Assembly (NCBI GenBank): GCA_016705005.1
Contig: JADIZB010000001.1
Location: 868,001-932,000, forward strand
DNA: 64,000 nt
Source of the DNA: Bacteroidales bacterium
GTDB lineage: Bacteria > Bacteroidota > Bacteroidia > Bacteroidales > Lentimicrobiaceae
Reading direction: 5' to 3'
Below, one piece after another: positions 1-9,169 of this stretch. The translations under genes were made by a program, and so were the position numbers. Each line of letters begins with the position of its first letter. Position 1 is the first letter of the stretch. Below the pieces are notes generated by a model. That model ran no database searches. It was not told the DNA's origin and saw only the letters and a list, made by a program, of their open reading frames with translations.

Positions 1-1
1 A

Positions 2-1741
2 ATTGTCTACAATTTAACGGTTTCAGGGGTAGCCGACCTGGCAGGAAACCTGCTGGAGCCAATTTCCCTGCCGTTTGCCCTGTTTGAGAAACGCCCCTTT
101 GCTGTTGTGATCAGTGAAATTATGGCCGACCCCGATCCGGCAACCGGGCTACCAGCCTTTGAATACCTTGAACTGTATAACCGGAGCAGCCTGCCTGTCA
201 GGCTCGATAACTGGATACTCAGCATTGGTGAAACCCATCAAAAGCTGGAGCCTTCTATGCTTGCACCCAACGAATACCTGATCATGGCAGAAGAAGAGGC
301 TGCTCCATTTTTTGCCCAGTATGGCAATGTGATGGCAATTTCAGAATTCAGTCTCCTGAACTCAGGTGCTCTGCTTGTTCTCAGGGATGATAACAACGCC
401 ATTATCCATGCTGTATACTATTCGGATGCCTGGTATCAGAATGAAATTAAAGAAAAGGGAGGCTGGTCGCTCGAACAGGTTGACCCCGGAAACCCCTGTG
501 CGGGGTCCGGAAACTGGCGGGCCTCAGAAGATCCGTCGGGCGGAACCCCCGGATCAGCAAACAGTGTAACTGGCCCGAATCCCGATGAAACGATTCCTGA
601 GGTTGCTCATATCACGATTGTTGGTGAATCATCCATTGAACTGGTTTTCAACGAACCCATGGATAGCCTGTCCATTATCGATCCTGTTGTTTATTCTGCC
701 GATCAGGGGCTGGGAAATCCCGTTGCCCTGACAATTCACCCCCCCGACTATCGATCGGTCACTCTCGGATTCAATGGGACCATCCTGAAAGGTACTGTTT
801 ATGTGCTTACCATTGATGCCGGTTTTACCGACTGTGCATCAAACGTGCATACATCATCCGTCACAGCAAGGTTTGCCATACCCTCTCCTATAGAGCCCAA
901 TGATATCGTAATCAATGAAGTACTGTATGATCCCGGAACCATGGGATCTGATTTCGTTGAAATCTATAACCGGTCAGAAAAAGTGGCTGACCTGAAAAGT
1001 CTTTGGCTGGCCGGGAGAGATGCCACTACCGGAGAACCTGAGTCAGTAAAGGAAGTCTGCCCGGAAGGCAGGCTGATGTTTCCGGGAGAATATCTGGTGC
1101 TGACTTCAGGCATACAAGACATTTGGTCGGAATACTTTTCACCTTATCCGGCTGCGTTTGTTGAAATGAAGTCATTCCCTTCATTCCCGAATGGGGAAGG
1201 AACCGTGGTGCTTTTTACACCCGATATGCAAATTATTGATGAGTTCGCCTACACCGACGACCTTCAGTTTGCACTGTTAAATTCGACCGACGGGGTATCG
1301 CTCGAACGGGTGAATTTTGAACGCCCGGCCAGCGATCAGGGCAACTGGCATTCGGCTTCGGCCAATGCAGGATATGCTACACCTGGTTATCAGAATTCGC
1401 AATTTATGCGATCATCTGAATCAAACGATGAAATATCAATAACACCTGAAATATTTTCACCCGACAATGATGGTAACAATGACTTATTATGCGTTGGCTG
1501 CAATTTTTCTGAACCCGGTTATGCAGTTACCATCAGGATTTTTGATAGTGATGGCCGTCAGGTCAGGGTTCCGGTCAAAAATGAACCTGCCGGAACTACC
1601 AATCTTTATTACTGGGATGGAATTACAGAAGACAATCTGAAAGCGCCCATAGGCATTTACATTATTTACGTTGAAGCGTTTAACCTTTCGGGCGAGGTAA
1701 GGCAATTTAAGAAAGTTGCTGTGCTGGGAGCAAAACTGTAA
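2..1741 (+). CDS. Secreted lamin-tail-domain protein with T9SS (gliding-type) C-terminal domain, 5' partial
   Basis: The reading frame is open from base 2, so the start lies outside the window; the first possible start inside is a GTG at 107, in the middle of a domain. In order the protein shows the end of a Big_5/SbsA-like Ig domain (VSGVADLAGN), a lamin-tail domain (ISEIMADP...FEYLELYNRS), another Ig-like domain (around 600-890), a second lamin-tail domain (IVINEVLYDP...DFVEIYNRS) and a C-terminal domain with FSPDNDGNNDLL, typical of gliding-motility-associated type B sorting signals of the type IX secretion system. Such proteins are exported to the cell surface or medium. Lamin-tail domains in bacteria are often linked to adhesion or to secreted nucleases, but no catalytic domain is visible here. 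The specific function is unknown; domain assignment is confident. Confidence 0.85.
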   Translation: MVYNLTVSGVADLAGNLLEPISLPFALFEKRPFAVVISEIMADPDPATGLPAFEYLELYNRSSLPVRLDNWILSIGETHQKLEPSMLAPNEYLIMAEEEAAPFFAQYGNVMAISEFSLLNSGALLVLRDDNNAIIHAVYYSDAWYQNEIKEKGGWSLEQVDPGNPCAGSGNWRASEDPSGGTPGSANSVTGPNPDETIPEVAHITIVGESSIELVFNEPMDSLSIIDPVVYSADQGLGNPVALTIHPPDYRSVTLGFNGTILKGTVYVLTIDAGFTDCASNVHTSSVTARFAIPSPIEPNDIVINEVLYDPGTMGSDFVEIYNRSEKVADLKSLWLAGRDATTGEPESVKEVCPEGRLMFPGEYLVLTSGIQDIWSEYFSPYPAAFVEMKSFPSFPNGEGTVVLFTPDMQIIDEFAYTDDLQFALLNSTDGVSLERVNFERPASDQGNWHSASANAGYATPGYQNSQFMRSSESNDEISITPEIFSPDNDGNNDLLCVGCNFSEPGYAVTIRIFDSDGRQVRVPVKNEPAGTTNLYYWDGITEDNLKAPIGIYIIYVEAFNLSGEVRQFKKVAVLGAKL

Positions 1742-1917
1742 GTATGCAAAAGCAAAACCGGGTTGGCAGGTTATACTGACCTCCTATTGTTCTTTTCTCT
1801 TCTCCGGCCAACCTGTTCTGAAGAAAATCATCGGTAAAAATCAATCATTTATCCTTTGATTTCGCTTAAACATCCATTTGATTATGAGACCGGGTGCTTG
1901 TTTTGCATTTTTGCCGA

Positions 1918-3012
1918 ATGAAAATCAGGGTTACCCGGAAAAAAGTACTAACGCCCATCATTCATCTGATCGGGTGGGGGGCCTTGTTCATTTTTCCTAT
2001 TCTTGTTCAACCCGATCACGAAACGGGGATACGGTGGATGATCACACGAAACTGGCTTCCGCTGGTCCAGTTCGCCATTGTGTTTTACCTCAATTATCTG
2101 CTGCTGGCTGACCGCTTCTTTTTCAACAAAAAATATGTCCCTTTCTTCTTTCTCAATATTTTGCTTATCGGACTATTATTGCTTGCGAATCAGGGAATCA
2201 GGAGTGCAATGATGGAACCCGGGATTCCGGGTTCCATTCCTCCTGAGATTCCTGGGGGGGGCCACCGGGGAAAACCCGGTTTTGGTGGCGGTGGGAAACC
2301 CCCGTTCAGCAGGTTTTTCTTTTTCATGGACCTATTCCCGCTGATGATCCCGGTTGTATTTGCCATAGCTGTCAAAGCAACGGAAAACTGGATCAGGTCA
2401 GAATCTGAAAAAAAAGAAATTGAAAACCGGAATCTCATTTCCGAACTTCAAAGTCTAAGATACCAGCTTCAGCCGCATTTCTTTTTTAATTCACTCAACA
2501 ATATATATTCCCTGGTAGAAGTCTCACCTGGCAAGGCGCAGGAAGCCATTCATAACCTGAGCAGACTAATGCGCTATCTGCTCTATGACACTGGGAGGGA
2601 AAAAGTTGAATTGTCGCAGGAAATCTTCTTTCTACAGAATTATATTCAATTGATGGAATTGCGCCAGACCAGCAACATCATAACAAAGGTTGAATTCCCC
2701 GATATCCGAAATGCCCGGTACTATGTAGCCCCTTTGCTCTTTATCTCCCTGATTGAAAACGCATTTAAACATGGTGTTTCGGCAACCCAGACTTCGGTCA
2801 TTACATTCAGCATGACTGTCAACGATCAGTTTATTTTATTGAAAAGTGAAAACACCAATTTCCCAAAGAGCCGGGACGATAGAAGTGGATCGGGTATCGG
2901 GCTGTCCAATCTGAAAAAAAGACTTGATTTGCTGTACCCGGGTAAACATGAACTGAAGACATCCGTTGTTGATGATTTATTTATTGCTTCCCTCAGACTC
3001 GATTTTCAATAA
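1918..3012 (+). CDS. LytS-type sensor histidine kinase
   Basis: Membrane histidine kinase of the His_kinase (PF06580) class, the usual partner of LytTR regulators. Four hydrophobic segments lie in the N-terminal half (about residues 10-30, 43-65, 72-93 and 130-150). A coiled coil follows, then the phosphoacceptor motif LQPHFFFNSLNN with His187, the N box SLIENAFKHG (Asn281) and a G box GSGIGLSNLKKRL. I chose the ATG at 1918 rather than the upstream GTG because it gives the basic MKIRVTRKK start before the first membrane segment. The loop between membrane segments 3 and 4 is unusually rich in Gly and Pro (about 2218-2320). The gene is followed after 9 bp by the LytTR regulator, so the two form a two-component operon. 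The ligand is not evident. Confidence 0.92.
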   Translation: MKIRVTRKKVLTPIIHLIGWGALFIFPILVQPDHETGIRWMITRNWLPLVQFAIVFYLNYLLLADRFFFNKKYVPFFFLNILLIGLLLLANQGIRSAMMEPGIPGSIPPEIPGGGHRGKPGFGGGGKPPFSRFFFFMDLFPLMIPVVFAIAVKATENWIRSESEKKEIENRNLISELQSLRYQLQPHFFFNSLNNIYSLVEVSPGKAQEAIHNLSRLMRYLLYDTGREKVELSQEIFFLQNYIQLMELRQTSNIITKVEFPDIRNARYYVAPLLFISLIENAFKHGVSATQTSVITFSMTVNDQFILLKSENTNFPKSRDDRSGSGIGLSNLKKRLDLLYPGKHELKTSVVDDLFIASLRLDFQ

Positions 3013-3021
3013 TCAATCGCC

Positions 3022-3747
3022 ATGCAAAAAATATCCTGTATCCTGGTTGATGATGAGCCTCTGGCGCTTGATCTGCTTGAGCGTTATGTAATAAAAACAC
3101 CATTCCTGGACTGTCGCTCCAGGTGTAGCAGCGCCCTGGAAGCAATGGAAATTATTTCCAAACATCCTGTTGACCTTATCTTTCTTGATATTCAGATGCC
3201 TCAACTATCGGGTATCGAACTATCCCGGATTATTGACAAAAACACAAGAATTGTCTTTACCACGGCATTCAATGAATATGCCCTGGATGGCTTTAAAGTG
3301 AATGCGCTGGATTACCTATTGAAGCCATTTAATTTTGAAGAATATTCAAGGGCGGTCAACAGGGCCCGCGAATGGTTTGATCTGGTTGGTCAGAATCACA
3401 GACCTTTAACGGGGGGCCGGGATTTCATTTTTGTGAAATCGGAATATAAACAGGTTAAAATAATGCTTGACGATGTGGTCTATATTGAAGGGCTCAAGGA
3501 TTACGTAAAAATCTGGCTGGAAGGAAATCCAAAACCAAAAATGTCGCTTATCAGCTTAAAGACACTTGAAAAAGAGCTTCACCCAACAAGATTTATGAGG
3601 ATTCACCGGTCATTTATCGTGGCCCTGGATAAAATACAATCCGTTGAGCGTAGCCAGGTAATTATTGGCAATAAGGTAAGAATCAATATTGCGGAACAGT
3701 ATCGGGAAAAATTCAACCATTTTCTGAATGGCAAAATGCTTTGTTAA
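3022..3747 (+). CDS. LytTR-family response regulator
   Basis: The 241-residue protein has an N-terminal receiver domain (VDDEP at 9-13, phosphoacceptor Asp56 in FLDIQMP, Thr in FTTAF, Lys in LLKPF) and a C-terminal LytTR DNA-binding domain (about 137-237, with FVKSEYKQVKI, YIEGLKDYVKIW and RIHRSFIV). Length and architecture match AgrA/LytR-type regulators. It begins 9 bp after the LytS-like kinase and is almost certainly phosphorylated by it. The TonB-dependent receptor gene starts about 135 bp downstream behind its own promoter-like element, making that gene the obvious candidate target; this is inference from position. Confidence 0.94.
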   Translation: MQKISCILVDDEPLALDLLERYVIKTPFLDCRSRCSSALEAMEIISKHPVDLIFLDIQMPQLSGIELSRIIDKNTRIVFTTAFNEYALDGFKVNALDYLLKPFNFEEYSRAVNRAREWFDLVGQNHRPLTGGRDFIFVKSEYKQVKIMLDDVVYIEGLKDYVKIWLEGNPKPKMSLISLKTLEKELHPTRFMRIHRSFIVALDKIQSVERSQVIIGNKVRINIAEQYREKFNHFLNGKMLC

Positions 3748-3820
3748 GGTTTTTTAACAGTCCCTGCCATTCAACGGCAATACGTCCCGGTTCATCGGTA
3801 CAAATACCCCTATCTTCCAG

Positions 3821-3856
3821 TTTGTTTCGAGGCACAGTTGGTCCGGAGTATTTTTG
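3821..3856 (+). promoter_or_regulatory. Bacteroidota-type promoter for the TonB-dependent receptor
   Basis: TATTTTTG at 3849-3856 matches the TAnnTTTG -7 element and TTTG at 3821-3824 could be the -33 element (24-bp gap). It lies 27 bp before the ATG at 3883, between the LytTR gene and the receptor gene, where LytTR binding would be expected. Confidence 0.5.
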
Positions 3857-3882
3857 CACGGCCCATACCCAGCAACTCGTTC

Positions 3883-6800
3883 ATGACAAAAAAGCCCGTT
3901 TATCCAATGCCCGGACATACAAAAATCCTGATTCTGCTCTTTATCTCATTATTCAACTGCAACGGTTTACTAAGCCAGCCAATGGAATTTAGTTTTAACC
4001 GGCCCGGCAGTTCCTGTTATTTCAACTATCTGTGCTACGCACAAAATGGTGTTTATGATTCAAATAAGCGACCTTTCATATTTGTGCTAGGCAAAAGCGG
4101 GGAGACGGCCGGCGAGGCATTTGAACATGACACACTGAAAGATAAGCCGGAATTCTTTCATTACATGTTCGTTTTTATTCCCAACAAAGGCAGTGACGCC
4201 ATTACGAAACTCCAATGCTTTGAAGCACTGGCCAGTTTACTGACTTTCAATTTTGAATGGGGGCATATGAACCTGTTTCTCAGTGTTTATGACCCTGAAA
4301 TAAGAACGGAGGATATCAATATAAATAACCTGAATACCGTATTTAAAACGGCTCAGCTGTACAACCATGTAAAAGATAAGGATTCCATGGCGAGCACTGT
4401 GAATGTGGGTGAGGTATTCAGTGAGACCTACATCGATTATGAACAAAACACCGGGTTGGAGAATGAACCGGGGACTTATTATATCGAAGAAGAAGAAACA
4501 ACCAATGAAGCAACCATCACCGACAAACCAAAAAAAATATATTTCGGTAAACCTTCTGCGTTCAACTTTACACTGTCGGGAACAATCAGAGATAAGTCGA
4601 CTGGAGAAGCTCTGCCTTTCTCAACCATACAGGTCCGGGGAACATCTAACGGAACAGCGGCAAATGCTGACGGACATTTTACTTTGCTGAAAATCCCAAG
4701 CGATACTGCAGTCCTCATCATACAGTACATTGGTTATGACAGGATAGAGGTGTTTATGACCCCTCAGACTCCGAAGAAAAATCTGGTTATAGAGGTCAGC
4801 CCATCTGTGTTTAATCTCAAGGCCGTAAATATTGTTGGGAAAAAGGAAGATGTGGTTCTGGTAAACAGGGCTGAAGTGAGTACAATAAAGATGACCCCAA
4901 GAAAAATGGAACAATTGCCGGGTCTGGGAGAAAAGGACATTATGCGTTCATTCCAGCTGATGCCGGGAATAAGTGCTTCAAACGAAAGTTCATCGGGGCT
5001 TTATGTAAGAGGTGGAACACCCGACCAGAACCTGGTATTATATGATGGTTTCACCGTATACCATGTAGATCACCTTTATGGCTTCTTCAGTGCCTTTAAT
5101 TCAAATGCTCTGAAAGACGTACAGCTATATAAAGGCGGGTTCGAATCACGTTTTGGTGGACGTTTGTCAAGTGTTACAGAAATCACCGGAAAAGATGGAA
5201 ATCAGAAAAAATACAATATCGGGGGAGATCTGAGTCTGCTCAGTATGAATATGTTCGCAGAGGTTCCTATAGGGAAGAAATTTACCTCCGTAATCGCGTA
5301 CCGACGTTCATATAAGGGGGCTCTCTACAATACGATCTTTAAAAAATTCAATCTAACCTCCTCTGGCGATCAACAGCCGCGCACTGGCCCGGGGGGGAGA
5401 CAGACTCAGGACACTGAGGTTACCAATTATTTCTACGACCTTAACGGGAAAATTTCCTACCGGGCGAATGAAAAGGATGTTCTGGCACTCAGCTTTTTTA
5501 ACGGGACAGATAAGCTCGACAATAGCGCTGCCATGAATGGCGGTGGAGGTGGACCTTTTGGCGGGGGATTCAGCATGAATTCAACCGATCTGACGAAATA
5601 TGGTAACATCGGAAGCAGTCTGAAATGGTCAAGAAAATGGAGTGAAAAAGTATATGGGAACACCATTCTGAGTTATTCCAATTATTACAGCGACCGCGAT
5701 CGTTCGCAGGAGAGAAGTGTGGTCAACGATGATGATGAGACAGTTACAACCAGAATGGGTGTATTTGAAAACAATGACCTGAAGGATTACAGCCTGAAAA
5801 GCGATTTTCAGTGGGATATAACCGGATTCAGCCAGATACAGGGTGGTATATTTGGCTCCTGGTATGACATAAACTATGCTTATGCCCAGAATGACACTTC
5901 CAGTGTACTCAAAAAACAGAATGAAGCTCTGTTAACGGGAGTTTTTCTTCAGAGCAGGAACAAACTACTGAAAGATAAAATACTATTGATGCCCGGCTTT
6001 AGGACCAGCTATTTCGAAACAACCGGAAAAGTCTATGTTGAGCCGAGGTTCTCCGTTTCATTAAATCTAACCGACAGGATTTCACTTAAAGGATCAACCG
6101 GAAAATTTTATCAGTTTGTAAACCGGGTAACACGTGAAGATATCCTCTCGGGTAGCAAGGATTTCTGGCTTCTGTCAGATGGCATTGCTGTACCTGTGAG
6201 CTCTGCCATCCACTACATCGCAGGTTTGTCTTATGAATCTAACAGTTATCTGTTCAGCTCGGAACTATATTATAAAATGATAAATAACCTCACCGAGTAC
6301 TCCCTCCGATTCAACCCAAGCCCTATGGGGGTGAGCTATGACGAAAACTTCTTTAGCGGTGAAGGTTTTTCAAAAGGCATAGAGTTTCTTGCCCAGAAAA
6401 AAACAGGTAATTTTAACGGCTGGGTGAGTTATACGCTGGGTGAAGCTAACAACAACTTTGCAGTGTATTCCGATGCCTGGTATCCGGCGAATCAGGATGT
6501 AAATCAGGAATTTAAGACAGTTGGCCTTTATAAATTCAAACGATGGGATTTTTCGGCAACCTGGATATATGCTACAGGGCGACCCTATACAGCACCCTCG
6601 GGAGCTTACAGCATTACGCTGCTCGATGGTACGGAACAGGACTTTTTTACAGTAACCTCAAAAAACGGATTGCGGTTGCCTGACTATCACCGGTTGGATC
6701 TTTCGGCCAATTACAAAATTCTGAAGGGTGCCAGGGGTGACAAGAAAAGACAGGAAATCGGTTATATCGGACTCGCTCTTTTCAATGTTTACAATCGGAA

Positions 6801-6909
6801 AAATGTCTGGTATAAGACCTTTACCATCGAGGATGGGGTAATTCTGGAAACAAATGTCAATTATCTTGGAATAACGCCAAACCTGACGTTATCGCTTAAA
6901 CTCAGGTAA
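3883..6909 (+). CDS. TonB-dependent receptor with regulatory-like domain and unusual N-terminal extension
   Basis: Outer-membrane TonB-dependent receptor of 1008 residues. A signal sequence (HTKILILLFISLFNCNGLLSQ) is followed by a roughly 190-residue extension, a carboxypeptidase-D-regulatory-like beta-sandwich domain from about residue 226 (LSGTIRDKSTGEALPFSTI), a plug from about 340 (LPGLGEKDIMRSFQLMPG, YVRGGTPDQNLVLYDG) and a beta-barrel to the C-terminus. The extension (PFIFVLGKSGETAGEAF ... FLSVYDPE) vaguely resembles an alpha/beta-hydrolase core, but I see no GxSxG nucleophile motif; this is inference. A Gly-rich loop lies in the barrel near 5530-5570. ATG 3883 is preferred; ATG 3907 is an alternative. 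A DUF4249 lipoprotein follows 57 bp downstream, a pairing usual in Bacteroidota, and the LytS/LytTR pair precedes it. The substrate is unknown. Confidence 0.92.
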   Translation: MTKKPVYPMPGHTKILILLFISLFNCNGLLSQPMEFSFNRPGSSCYFNYLCYAQNGVYDSNKRPFIFVLGKSGETAGEAFEHDTLKDKPEFFHYMFVFIPNKGSDAITKLQCFEALASLLTFNFEWGHMNLFLSVYDPEIRTEDININNLNTVFKTAQLYNHVKDKDSMASTVNVGEVFSETYIDYEQNTGLENEPGTYYIEEEETTNEATITDKPKKIYFGKPSAFNFTLSGTIRDKSTGEALPFSTIQVRGTSNGTAANADGHFTLLKIPSDTAVLIIQYIGYDRIEVFMTPQTPKKNLVIEVSPSVFNLKAVNIVGKKEDVVLVNRAEVSTIKMTPRKMEQLPGLGEKDIMRSFQLMPGISASNESSSGLYVRGGTPDQNLVLYDGFTVYHVDHLYGFFSAFNSNALKDVQLYKGGFESRFGGRLSSVTEITGKDGNQKKYNIGGDLSLLSMNMFAEVPIGKKFTSVIAYRRSYKGALYNTIFKKFNLTSSGDQQPRTGPGGRQTQDTEVTNYFYDLNGKISYRANEKDVLALSFFNGTDKLDNSAAMNGGGGGPFGGGFSMNSTDLTKYGNIGSSLKWSRKWSEKVYGNTILSYSNYYSDRDRSQERSVVNDDDETVTTRMGVFENNDLKDYSLKSDFQWDITGFSQIQGGIFGSWYDINYAYAQNDTSSVLKKQNEALLTGVFLQSRNKLLKDKILLMPGFRTSYFETTGKVYVEPRFSVSLNLTDRISLKGSTGKFYQFVNRVTREDILSGSKDFWLLSDGIAVPVSSAIHYIAGLSYESNSYLFSSELYYKMINNLTEYSLRFNPSPMGVSYDENFFSGEGFSKGIEFLAQKKTGNFNGWVSYTLGEANNNFAVYSDAWYPANQDVNQEFKTVGLYKFKRWDFSATWIYATGRPYTAPSGAYSITLLDGTEQDFFTVTSKNGLRLPDYHRLDLSANYKILKGARGDKKRQEIGYIGLALFNVYNRKNVWYKTFTIEDGVILETNVNYLGITPNLTLSLKLR

Positions 6910-6966
6910 TACTAAACATCATTCAGCCGGACGGCCCCGTGACTCACACTGTAACAAGATACAAAG

Positions 6967-7788
6967 ATGAAACCATCGTTAAAAATGATATTCCCGTCAC
7001 TTTTTGCAGCTTTAATGGTGACAGGATCATGCAATAAAGATGAAAGTCAGGCTTTTACCGACACACCCATTGTTGAAGCCTATCTGACTCCCGGGAATTA
7101 CCTGAAAGTGAAAATCTCCCGTCAGGTCCCGTTCCTGAGCGATGTGAAGTACACAAATGATGACATTGACAAGCTGCTGATTGCTGTAAACTACAATGAT
7201 TCGCAGCACCTGCTGACCGCCATAGATAGTGGCTGGTACATTGACAGTTCCATTCTTGTAAAAGAGTCTGACATATTTAACCTTTCATTCACCTTCAATT
7301 CAAAGGAAGTTTCAGCCTATACCTATATTCCGTCGAAACCTGAAAACGTGACCCAATCAGCGGTTAAGGTCTATGTGCCCAGAATGGACAGTGCCTCAGG
7401 CCCTCCAACAGGAACCATGAGCGATCCGGTGGAAATAAGCTGGAGCAATGAAGATGAATCATATTACCTTGTGGTTGTTGAAAACATTGAAACCACACTG
7501 GATCCGATATTTGACTTTGATGATGATGATCGTCCCGGAAACCGTTTCAGGAAATCACCGACAAACTCTGCCTTTGAGTCGATCAGACCAATGGATTTCC
7601 AATATTTTGGAACACACAGGATCATTGTTTATCATGTGCTTCCGGATTATGCAGCACTGTACGACCAGAACAGCACCAGTTCAATGAACCTGACCAATCC
7701 ATCAACAAGCATAAGCAATGGATACGGAATTTTTACCGGAATGAGTTCTGACACCTTATATATAGAAGTCAAAGAAAGCAGCAGATAA
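6967..7788 (+). CDS. DUF4249-family lipoprotein
   Basis: The 273-residue protein starts with a lipoprotein signal (MIFPSLFAALMVTGSC, lipidated Cys22) and continues with the beta-rich DUF4249 fold (PIVEAYLTPGNYLKVKISRQ near the N-terminus, YIEVKE at the C-terminus). DUF4249 proteins are nearly always encoded directly after a TonB-dependent receptor of the carboxypeptidase-regulatory type, as here, and probably act at the outer membrane as its accessory surface or periplasmic partner. An acidic run (FDFDDDDR, about residue 185) could bind metal; this is speculation. Co-transcription with the receptor is likely (57-bp gap, no terminator seen). Confidence 0.85.
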   Translation: MKPSLKMIFPSLFAALMVTGSCNKDESQAFTDTPIVEAYLTPGNYLKVKISRQVPFLSDVKYTNDDIDKLLIAVNYNDSQHLLTAIDSGWYIDSSILVKESDIFNLSFTFNSKEVSAYTYIPSKPENVTQSAVKVYVPRMDSASGPPTGTMSDPVEISWSNEDESYYLVVVENIETTLDPIFDFDDDDRPGNRFRKSPTNSAFESIRPMDFQYFGTHRIIVYHVLPDYAALYDQNSTSSMNLTNPSTSISNGYGIFTGMSSDTLYIEVKESSR

Positions 7789-8026
7789 ACCAGGTTTGAT
7801 TCCTGTTTATTCCGGATAAAGATGTGATCTCAAGGGATCCGGGAGACTTCCTGCGATCCTTTCCCTTAATTTTCAGCTACAAAAGACCTTTGCGTCAGGA
7901 CCTGTGTATTTTCCCGTTCGTCCGGCCTTTATTCCCGTTGGGAAGGTTTTGTTTTGCCTGGGATGAAACCCGTTGTTTCTTTGCTTCATCAAACGAAACT
8001 ATCATAAACTAAAACAACCTACAACA

Positions 8027-8488
8027 ATGAAAACTTTCGCCCACATGCTGGTTACAGCTATTATTATTACTACAACAGCCTGCAGCAAAACCGATGATTC
8101 CGCAACGACAACCGATCTGTCTGCTTCCGTAAAAAAGGAAATCATAACCGACACATGGGTTATTAGTTCCTATATTGATAAAGGAAAAAATGAAACTTCC
8201 AATTATACAGGCTACTCATTTACCTTCAGTGACAATGGAATCCTTACAGCCAATGTTTCAGGAAACAGTTTTACCGGAACCTGGAGCATCGGAAGTGACC
8301 ACAGTGGAAGCGATGATAGCGGACATCACTCGGGCGATGACAACAAACTGATTCTGACCATTGCAGGAAACTACCAGATGGATGAACTTTCAGATGATTT
8401 TCAGATTGTTAGCATCTCGGAAACCGAAATATTTCTCAAGGATGATAACCTGACAAAAATCAAAGAACTCAGATTTACCAGGAATTAA
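8027..8488 (+). CDS. Small lipoprotein, lipocalin-like
   Basis: The frame is open from 7973, but the ATG at 8027 gives a clean lipoprotein signal (MKTFAHMLVTAIIITTTAC, Cys19), so this start is preferred and the product is 153 residues. After a Ser/Thr/Asp-rich linker comes a segment with the pattern of small Bacteroidota lipocalin-like lipoproteins: DTWVISSYIDKGKNET, a FSDNGILTA strand, GTWSIG, and a closing IKELRFTRN. A His/Asp/Ser-rich stretch (residues about 87-105, GSDHSGSDDSGHHSG) could bind metal. Function is unknown. It is separated from the DUF4249 gene by about 240 bp without a clear terminator. Confidence 0.75.
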   Translation: MKTFAHMLVTAIIITTTACSKTDDSATTTDLSASVKKEIITDTWVISSYIDKGKNETSNYTGYSFTFSDNGILTANVSGNSFTGTWSIGSDHSGSDDSGHHSGDDNKLILTIAGNYQMDELSDDFQIVSISETEIFLKDDNLTKIKELRFTRN

Positions 8489-8572
8489 GCTTAACAAATT
8501 AAGTCAGAACAGGAATCCCGCGGATTGCATGATATTGATAAACCCAGCACACGCCGGTCTCGATCCAACTTG

Positions 8573-8580
8573 TACATTTG
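8573..8580 (+). promoter_or_regulatory. Candidate -7 promoter element (TACATTTG)
   Basis: TACATTTG matches TAnnTTTG and lies 82 bp before the OB-fold protein gene at 8663. No convincing TTTG is seen at -33, so support is moderate to weak. Confidence 0.35.
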
Positions 8581-8662
8581 CAGTTTGCGGGATCCTGTTT
8601 ATAAAATTCGAAATCTGATTAACCTCTGATCAAGAATGGTGTTTATTTAATAAAAAATCAAA

Positions 8663-9100
8663 ATGAAAAGAAAACTGTTCATCATTGGTGGGTCTCTGGC
8701 CGGACTAGGTCTGATTGCCGGATTGATTGTTTACTTCTTTGTCTTTAACAAACCGCACAGGAATTTTGCTGAAGCCACACCGGATTATGATATCAAAGCG
8801 GCTGCACTCTTTGAGGAATTCAGAACAAACCCAGAACTAAGCTCGTCAAAGTATAACGGAAAAGTTCTTTCTGTTACCGGAGAACTCAATGCGGTTGAAC
8901 AAACCGATTCACTAACCATTGCGGTTTTTGGATTTGAAGAGGGGGTGTTCGGCAGCGAAGGGATTCGTTGTACGATGATACCTGAGCTTGCAGGGGATGT
9001 GGTAAAGATTGCACCGGGAACGGTTGTCAGCCTGAAGGGTCTCTGTGCAGGATATAATGATACCGATGTGATACTTGAAAACTGCAGCCTCGAAAAATAA
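8663..9100 (+). CDS. Membrane-anchored OB-fold (tRNA_anti-like) protein
   Basis: The 145-residue protein has one N-terminal membrane anchor (LFIIGGSLAGLGLIAGLIVYFFVF), then a short helix (KAAALFEEFRTNPELSSSKY) and an OB-fold of the tRNA_anti-like type (YNGKVLSVTGELNAVE ... VSLKGLCAGYNDTDVILENC). The spacing and the final DVILENCSL are characteristic of this Bacteroidota family, whose members sit in the periplasm facing the membrane and have no established role despite the domain name. It lies 69 bp before a YceI gene and may be transcribed with it. Confidence 0.8.
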   Translation: MKRKLFIIGGSLAGLGLIAGLIVYFFVFNKPHRNFAEATPDYDIKAAALFEEFRTNPELSSSKYNGKVLSVTGELNAVEQTDSLTIAVFGFEEGVFGSEGIRCTMIPELAGDVVKIAPGTVVSLKGLCAGYNDTDVILENCSLEK

Positions 9101-9169
9101 TGGCCCATATCCGTTTATGTGCCTTATTTACAATCAATTAATAAACCTCCAAAACAAAAACTTAAAGTA

